A stretch of 64,000 nucleotides of DNA. Origin: Alphaproteobacteria bacterium (GTDB taxonomy: Bacteria; Pseudomonadota; Alphaproteobacteria; GCA-016699305). The translations under genes and the position numbers were made by a program. Shown one piece after another: positions 59,754-64,000 of the stretch (position 1 is the stretch's first letter; every line of letters begins with the position of its first letter). The notes beneath the pieces were generated by a model. The model searched no databases and was not told where the DNA came from. It saw only the letters and a program-made list of their open reading frames with translations. The stretch covers positions 992,001 to 1,056,000 of the forward strand of contig CP064970.1 in the NCBI GenBank assembly GCA_016699305.1, read 5' to 3'.

Positions 59754-60878
59754 TTAGCTCCGTTTGCTTTTTACATGGGCACTATTGAGCCAATAGCGGG
59801 TGGATTTGCGTTCGCCGGTCCGGATAAGTACCCCTTTTTCGACAAGGTCGCGCAAGTCGCGAGTCACAGTCGCACGCGGTGCACCCGTGATTGTAATGTA
59901 GTTTTCGGCGCTCAAACCACCCTTGAACCCTTCGATGCCTTCGCGGAAAATGCGGGCGAGGGCTTTTTCCTGCCTTATGTTCAACGCGCCGCGCACCTTA
60001 TCATAAAGCTTGGTTTTTTCGATTAGGAAATCGACCGTAGCTTGCGTATAGGCCTGTGCCGTTAGGATCGTTTTGGAAAAATAGGCTAGCCAATCGTCGA
60101 TTTGGTTGTCTTTGTTGTTGCGTTCTAATGCATCGTAATAGGCTTTTTTGCGCTGCTGGATGGTATGCGAAAGCGCGATCAGCGAAGGCTGCCCCAAAGA
60201 TTGAGCCAAGGCTTTTTCAGCCAAGCCCCGCGCGATCCGACCATTGCCGTCTTCAAACGGATGGATGCAGACGAAATAAAGGTGCGCGATGCCGGCGCGT
60301 GTTAAGGCAGACAGCGGCATGGCCCCGCCGGGCGCGGTCTTGTTGAACCAAGAGATGAAGCGCGTCATCTCCCGCGTCATGGCTTTGGACGGAGGGGCTT
60401 CAAAATGAATCTTTGGTTTATAGATCGCACCGGAAACGACCTGCATGGGCTCTTGATGCGTGCGGTAACGTCCGATGTCTTTCAAATTGGTTCGCCCCGA
60501 CATGATCCTTGTATGCCAGTCAAAGAGCGTTTCATGCGTCAGGGGATCGGCAAAATGACGATAGAGGTCGATCATCATATCGGCGATGCCGCGCTCGGCT
60601 GGCGGGATTTTCCCTTTGTCCGAATCCAACCCGAAATGCCGCCGAATGGACGAATGCAGGCTCGCCCGGTCGAGAATCTCGCCTTCGATCTCCGAGGTCT
60701 TATAGGCCTCGTCACTCATTAAATCGACCGTCAGGACGGTCTTGTCCGCGTCGCCGATATGTTTATAACTGCCTTGCAGGATGCCGGATTGACGCAAGAA
60801 GGCCCCTTCCGCTTCCTCAAGCGAGGCTTTGTCGTAGGAGAATTTGGGCCAGTCTTCTTGTTGCCAATTCCAGATCAT
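59754..60878 (-). CDS. Fic-family AMPylase-like protein, class II, 374 aa
   Basis: The catalytic Fic loop HPFEDGNGR is at 206-214. The inhibitory (S/T)xxxE(G/N) motif is present N-terminally as TSEIEG (61-66), which makes it a class II Fic that is autoinhibited. The C-terminal 80 residues form a winged helix (ITGAPRATVTRDLRDLVEKG). It would transfer AMP or a related group to a host target, and the winged helix could bind its own operator upstream. It is a stand-alone gene without a visible antitoxin partner. Confidence 0.9.
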   Translation of the reverse strand: MIWNWQQEDWPKFSYDKASLEEAEGAFLRQSGILQGSYKHIGDADKTVLTVDLMSDEAYKTSEIEGEILDRASLHSSIRRHFGLDSDKGKIPPAERGIADMMIDLYRHFADPLTHETLFDWHTRIMSGRTNLKDIGRYRTHQEPMQVVSGAIYKPKIHFEAPPSKAMTREMTRFISWFNKTAPGGAMPLSALTRAGIAHLYFVCIHPFEDGNGRIARGLAEKALAQSLGQPSLIALSHTIQQRKKAYYDALERNNKDNQIDDWLAYFSKTILTAQAYTQATVDFLIEKTKLYDKVRGALNIRQEKALARIFREGIEGFKGGLSAENYITITGAPRATVTRDLRDLVEKGVLIRTGERKSTRYWLNSAHVKSKRS

Positions 60879-60896
60879 GAGTTATAAATCCCGTTA

Positions 60897-60932
60897 TTAT
60901 AGCTCACAATATAGCTTAAATGTGAGCTATAA
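60897..60932. promoter_or_regulatory. Large palindromic operator upstream of the Fic gene
   Basis: TTATAGCTCACA and TGTGAGCTATAA are perfect 12-bp arms separated by 12 bp, which contain another ATATAGCT half-site. The palindrome starts 18 bp upstream of the Fic ATG. It fits autoregulation by the winged helix of the Fic protein. Confidence 0.7.
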
Positions 60933-61079
60933 GTCCAGTTCTTTATGCCTCACGAAAACCCCCTTGAAGCCATCTTAAAAGAGAAAAAGGGTTTCAAACT
61001 GGCAGTATGGATCAAAAACTTATTTGTATATAGATCAGTGGGTTAGAAAATATAGAACAAAACAAAATCGTTTATAATA

Positions 61080-62054
61080 GACCTGTTGCGAAAGTCGGTT
61101 AATTTTGGGCACAAAGGAATGGCCGATCCCGATGGACAGGGGATCAGAACCCTGAGATGAGATTGACGATACCCGCTATGGCGGAGAACTTGGCGGCGTA
61201 GGTCGCTTTGGAATAGCGGAAGCGCTCGGCGAAGAGCCGGAAGGACTTGATTTTGGCGAAGACGTGCTCGACGCGCACGCGAAAACGGCTCAACGCGTGA
61301 TTGTAGGCGCGTTCGTCTTTCGTCAGTTTGTGCTTTTTCGTTTTCTTGTAGGGGATATCGACGTCGGGATGATCGCTTTGGATGCCTTGATAGCCGCTGT
61401 CGGCGTAAAGGTGAGAACCTTTTGGCAAGGGCGGGCCTCGCCGTCGGAGGGCAAGATCGTGCACGCGTCCGGGCGCAGGTTTTGACACGCTGACGATTTT
61501 CCCTTGCGCCGTGATGACAGCTTCGGTCTTGATCGTGTGACGCTTCTTTTTGCCCGAGTACCAGCCGCGCTGCTTGCGGCGCGGACGCTGGATCGGTTGC
61601 TCCGTGGCATCGACGATCAAAGCCTCGGCTTCCTCGCGGGCCACGCGGATGGACCGCTTCACGCCAAAAACTGCGGCCACAATCGGCTCGATCCGATGCA
61701 AGGCGCGGCTGATCGCCGCTTTGTCCACGCCGTACAAAAGGCCCAGAAAATCCTGCGTGATCGCGCAACGGTACAGGATCAAAAGCACCAGCAGATGGTC
61801 TTCCAACCCGCCGATGCCCCATGGGCGGCCCGTACGGTTCTTCGGCTCAACGACGCGCCGCTGCCAGCGGGTGCGAAGACGCTCGACCATCTCCAGAAAA
61901 AGCGAGGCCTCAACGCCCGTCAGCCGCTGAAATTGCCTCTTGCGCAAAAGCGCAGCACATCTAAACTTCGTCATCGGAGAGGCCTCCAACGCCTCTCCAA
62001 CCTTGAATCATAAGGCTGTTAACAAAGATTCAACGCTGACTTTCGCAACAGCTC
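61080..62054. mobile_element. IS5-family insertion sequence, about 975 bp
   Basis: Terminal inverted repeats share CTGTTGCGAAAGTC (61083-61096) with GACTTTCGCAACAG (62038-62051); outer bases are GAC and CTC. TA flanks both ends and may be the target duplication. Ends of this type, with one transposase gene on the minus strand, fit the IS427/ISL2 side of the IS5 family. Confidence 0.85.
61144..61974 (-). CDS. IS5-family transposase, 276 aa
   Basis: The DDE residues lie in ALIVDATEQPIQRP, LYADSGYQGIQ and RVRVEHVFAKIKSFR, as in IS5-type (IS4/IS1182-like) enzymes. ATG 61974 has GGAGG eight bases upstream, which decides it over an in-frame ATG at 61989. The single frame is complete, so no frameshift is needed. 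Confidence 0.9.
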   Translation of the reverse strand: MTKFRCAALLRKRQFQRLTGVEASLFLEMVERLRTRWQRRVVEPKNRTGRPWGIGGLEDHLLVLLILYRCAITQDFLGLLYGVDKAAISRALHRIEPIVAAVFGVKRSIRVAREEAEALIVDATEQPIQRPRRKQRGWYSGKKKRHTIKTEAVITAQGKIVSVSKPAPGRVHDLALRRRGPPLPKGSHLYADSGYQGIQSDHPDVDIPYKKTKKHKLTKDERAYNHALSRFRVRVEHVFAKIKSFRLFAERFRYSKATYAAKFSAIAGIVNLISGF

Positions 62055-62581
62055 TAATCAATAAGATAATGTGGAGCAAGTTCGCTGCCAAGTATCATCC
62101 TCTCCGCCACGCCTATCCAAAATGGATAGGCCGTTTCTGGAACGCGATTGTTCCAACCAATTCAGAAATCTTCATATATTTCAACGGCAACTGGATCAGA
62201 GATTTTGAAACGCATTCTGCATCGCGCACATTTTCCGTGAACCCAGCGTGAACAGAGAGCAGAGATTCTCTACAGCAACTGGACTTTCAAAGAAAAGTCC
62301 AGTTGCATATCCGCCAAGCACTTACAGCGTTTTTCGTGAAAATAAATGGTAGGGGGATGAGATTCGAACATAAAGCATTCAAGTGCGTAGTTTGCACCGA
62401 AGTCCACGGATTTTCACTGGGGAAGATCGCTGACGACACCGAATTGCTCAAAACTGCAGGCCCATTTGAAAGAAGAATCAAAACGCCACTCCGTAAATTT
62501 GGGTTTTGTGGATAGTATTGACTGTTTCACTGTATTCGGATACAGTCAGAACACGTTTAATGAACCACAGAAGAGAAAGCT
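62055..62581. other. Intergenic region between IS5 and the beta-lactamase: operator, hairpin, palindrome
   Basis: No gene is supported. Three structures are seen. GCCTATCCA-AAA-TGGATAGGC (62111-62131) has perfect 9-bp arms and the ATCC-N5-GGAT core of the prophage operators. A 13-bp perfect stem starting GCAACTGGACTTT with a 6-base loop lies at 62275-62306, without a T-run. ACTGTAT-TCGG-ATACAGT (62529-62546) lies 36 bp before the beta-lactamase start and could be its operator. Base composition is AT-richer than the prophage. Confidence 0.55.
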
Positions 62582-63481
62582 GTGCTCTATAAAGTTTTGT
62601 ACTCACGCCGCCGTATTCTGCGAGCAATCCCCTTTTTGCTGGCCATGCCCATCGTCTTCAAGCTGTCAAAAGCTGTAGCCTCGGAAGACGAAATGGAGCC
62701 ATTCAAAAAAATCGAAAAGGCTCTTGGAGGACGGATTGGGATAGCTGCCGTCGATACCGCCAACGGTCAGCGTATTGGCTATCGGGCCGATGAACGTTTT
62801 CCCTTGTGCAGCACATTCAAACTCTTATTGGTTGGCGCAGTATTAGCGCGAATTGATTCCGGCACAGAAACCCTCGACCGCATGGTCACCTATACACAGA
62901 GCGATATATTAGACTACGCTCCTATCACCAAAACGCATTTATCCGAAGGACAGATGTCCATAAATGAACTTTGCCAAGCCGCAATCTGTTATAGCGATAA
63001 TACTGCAGGAAATTTGCTTTTGCAGAGCGTAGGCGGAACGCAAGCACTCAATCGCTACATCCGCAGTTTGGGAGATAGAATAACGCGCATAGACCGCGCG
63101 GAACCATCTATTAATGAGGCGGCCCCAGGAGATATCCGTGATACGACGAGTCCGTTAGCCATGCTCCAAGACATGGAAACCTTGCTTCTAAAGGATGCAC
63201 TATCTCAATCGTCCCGAATGCTACTGGTAAATTGGCTGATCGGAAATACAACTGGGGATGCTCGTTTGCGTGCTGGTACTCCTTCGGCGTGGAAGATTGG
63301 CGACAAAACAGGGACAGGCGATCATGGCACGACAAACGATATCGCTGTATTGTGGCCTTCGAACCGGGATCCTCTGTTGATTGCTGCCTACACAACGGAA
63401 TCCAATTCTTCTGCTGAGGAGCGTAATGCTGCGTTGGCTCAAATGGGGCAACTTGCGATCACGTTGTTGCCTGGCGCCTGA
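62582..63481 (+). CDS. Class A beta-lactamase with Tat-type signal, 299 aa
   Basis: All class A motifs are present: STFK with nucleophile Ser77 (Ambler 70), SDN 138-140 (130), EPSIN with Glu174 (166), and KTG 242-244 (234). The signal contains SRRRILRA, a twin-arginine motif, then a hydrophobic stretch, so Tat export to the periplasm is likely. The start is a GTG; no ATG precedes the signal. Cys76 has no partner at Ambler 238 (Gly), so a KPC-type disulfide is absent. No regulator gene is adjacent. The IS5 element upstream suggests acquisition. Spectrum cannot be told. Confidence 0.92.
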   Translation: MLYKVLYSRRRILRAIPFLLAMPIVFKLSKAVASEDEMEPFKKIEKALGGRIGIAAVDTANGQRIGYRADERFPLCSTFKLLLVGAVLARIDSGTETLDRMVTYTQSDILDYAPITKTHLSEGQMSINELCQAAICYSDNTAGNLLLQSVGGTQALNRYIRSLGDRITRIDRAEPSINEAAPGDIRDTTSPLAMLQDMETLLLKDALSQSSRMLLVNWLIGNTTGDARLRAGTPSAWKIGDKTGTGDHGTTNDIAVLWPSNRDPLLIAAYTTESNSSAEERNAALAQMGQLAITLLPGA

Positions 63482-64000
63482 TACGAGTATCCATTCTCAA
63501 AAATACTGTTAAGTTCGAGGACGCTATGCATAAATTCATTAAATCAAGGGATTGTAAAACCGCACGAGAGTGATTATTCTTTTTTTTATCAATAGGATAA
63601 CAAGGAGCACGTTCTCCTCCAGTAACGTCCGAACCGCCACCCATCCAAAATGGAGGGGTGTAAGGCATGTTATCACAGCAATTTCAACAAGTTATAAGTG
63701 ATTGGAAATTCTGAACCAATAAGGACATTTATCCGAATTGGATTGGATAAAAATTCCTCGAGTCTGGTTCGAAAAATATGGTTGTTAACGGTTAGAGATG
63801 CGAAAACTCTCTACGGAACCCTACTTTTCAGTAGAGAGAAGTAGGAGCAACTTCGTTAGACACCCGCTTAGGCGAATGTCTTGGTCCCCCAGAACAGGAT
63901 GGTGTTGTGTGATTTACCACTTGTTTACCCCCCCCCCCCCATTAAGTATGGTTAACGGGGACGATTCGGCACGTCCCATCAAAAAAACGTTCACGGGCGG
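63482..64000. other. Non-coding right edge: operator-like palindromes, hairpin, C13 tract
   Basis: No convincing gene is seen in 519 bp. CCATCCA-AAA-TGGAGGG (63641-63657) and ATCCGAATTGGAT (63731-63743) carry the ATCC-N5-GGAT core; the second is identical to a prophage switch operator at 1545-1557. A stem CTCTCTAC / GTAGAGAG spans 63807-63838. A run of 13 C residues lies at 63928-63940. Confidence 0.55.

Noticed and set aside
61043..61822. A 259-codon frame antisense-shifted within the IS5 element
   Set aside because: It overlaps the intact transposase in another frame and crosses the inverted repeat.
62069..62251. A 60-codon frame after the IS5 element
   Set aside because: The perfect operator palindrome lies in its middle, and there is no ribosome-binding site or family match.
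63482..63900. Integron attC site behind the beta-lactamase
   Set aside because: A GTTAGAC-like core was seen near 63855, but there is no matching inverse core after the gene and no integrase.
1..64000. tRNA or rRNA genes as attachment targets
   Set aside because: No cloverleaf with a GGTTCGA-type T-loop and CCA-end context was recognised by eye; a tRNAscan run would be decisive.

Overview
The window comes from an alphaproteobacterial chromosome. The reasons are a tail module of the gene-transfer-agent type (DUF2460-like, DUF2163-like, NlpC/P60 and a large tail-tip protein in that order), a GpA terminase followed by a gpW-like joining protein, and alphaproteobacterial-looking small proteins. 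Genus cannot be assigned from sequence alone.

Region 1 (1 to about 38.8 kb) is a nearly complete siphovirus-like prophage. It starts with an immunity region: three helix-turn-helix regulators with palindromic operators. A replication and recombination module follows (RuvC-like resolvase, AAA ATPase, ssDNA-binding-like protein, SF2 helicase, Cas4-like nuclease, TOPRIM primase-helicase), then an iteron-like repeat cluster and two DNA methyltransferases. Next come packaging and head genes (terminase, portal, S49 protease with a nested scaffold start, decoration protein, major capsid protein), the tail, and a lysis set (TM/coiled-coil protein, lysozyme-like protein, overlapping i-/o-spanins). No integrase is visible and the left end runs off the window. 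The tail chaperone ends at a canonical programmed -1 frameshift signal. Between the chaperone and the tape measure lies a three-gene cargo insert: an ABC-F ATPase with promoter, leader peptide and hairpins, a histidine phosphatase, and a P-loop kinase on the opposite strand.

Region 2 (38.8 to 48.5 kb) is one tightly packed minus-strand operon. It encodes an SNF2-type helicase, an N-terminally anchored coiled-coil-like protein, a C-terminally anchored protein of unknown family, a type III Mod methyltransferase, a two-TM SieB-like protein and a type III Res helicase-nuclease. A duplicated 5' fragment of mod lies inside it. This is the best candidate for an undescribed anti-phage system. It abuts the prophage lysis genes with only 5 bp between, so the phage attachment site must lie elsewhere or the operon is prophage cargo.

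Region 3 (48.6 to 60.9 kb) holds three lipoprotein genes (one BamE/SmpA-like, two paralogues), a divergent WYL-domain regulator, a cysteine-rich Sel1-type protein, a very large two-partner-secretion exoprotein with GLUG and MBG/YDG repeats, an intact IS30-family element with a 3-bp target duplication, a periplasmic protein and a Fic protein with a 12-bp-arm operator.

Region 4 (61 to 64 kb) looks AT-richer and mobile: an IS5-family element, then a class A beta-lactamase with a Tat-type signal. It is flanked by palindromes of the form ATCC-N5-GGAT, the same form found in the prophage immunity region 60 kb away. A 13-C homopolymer lies near the right edge.
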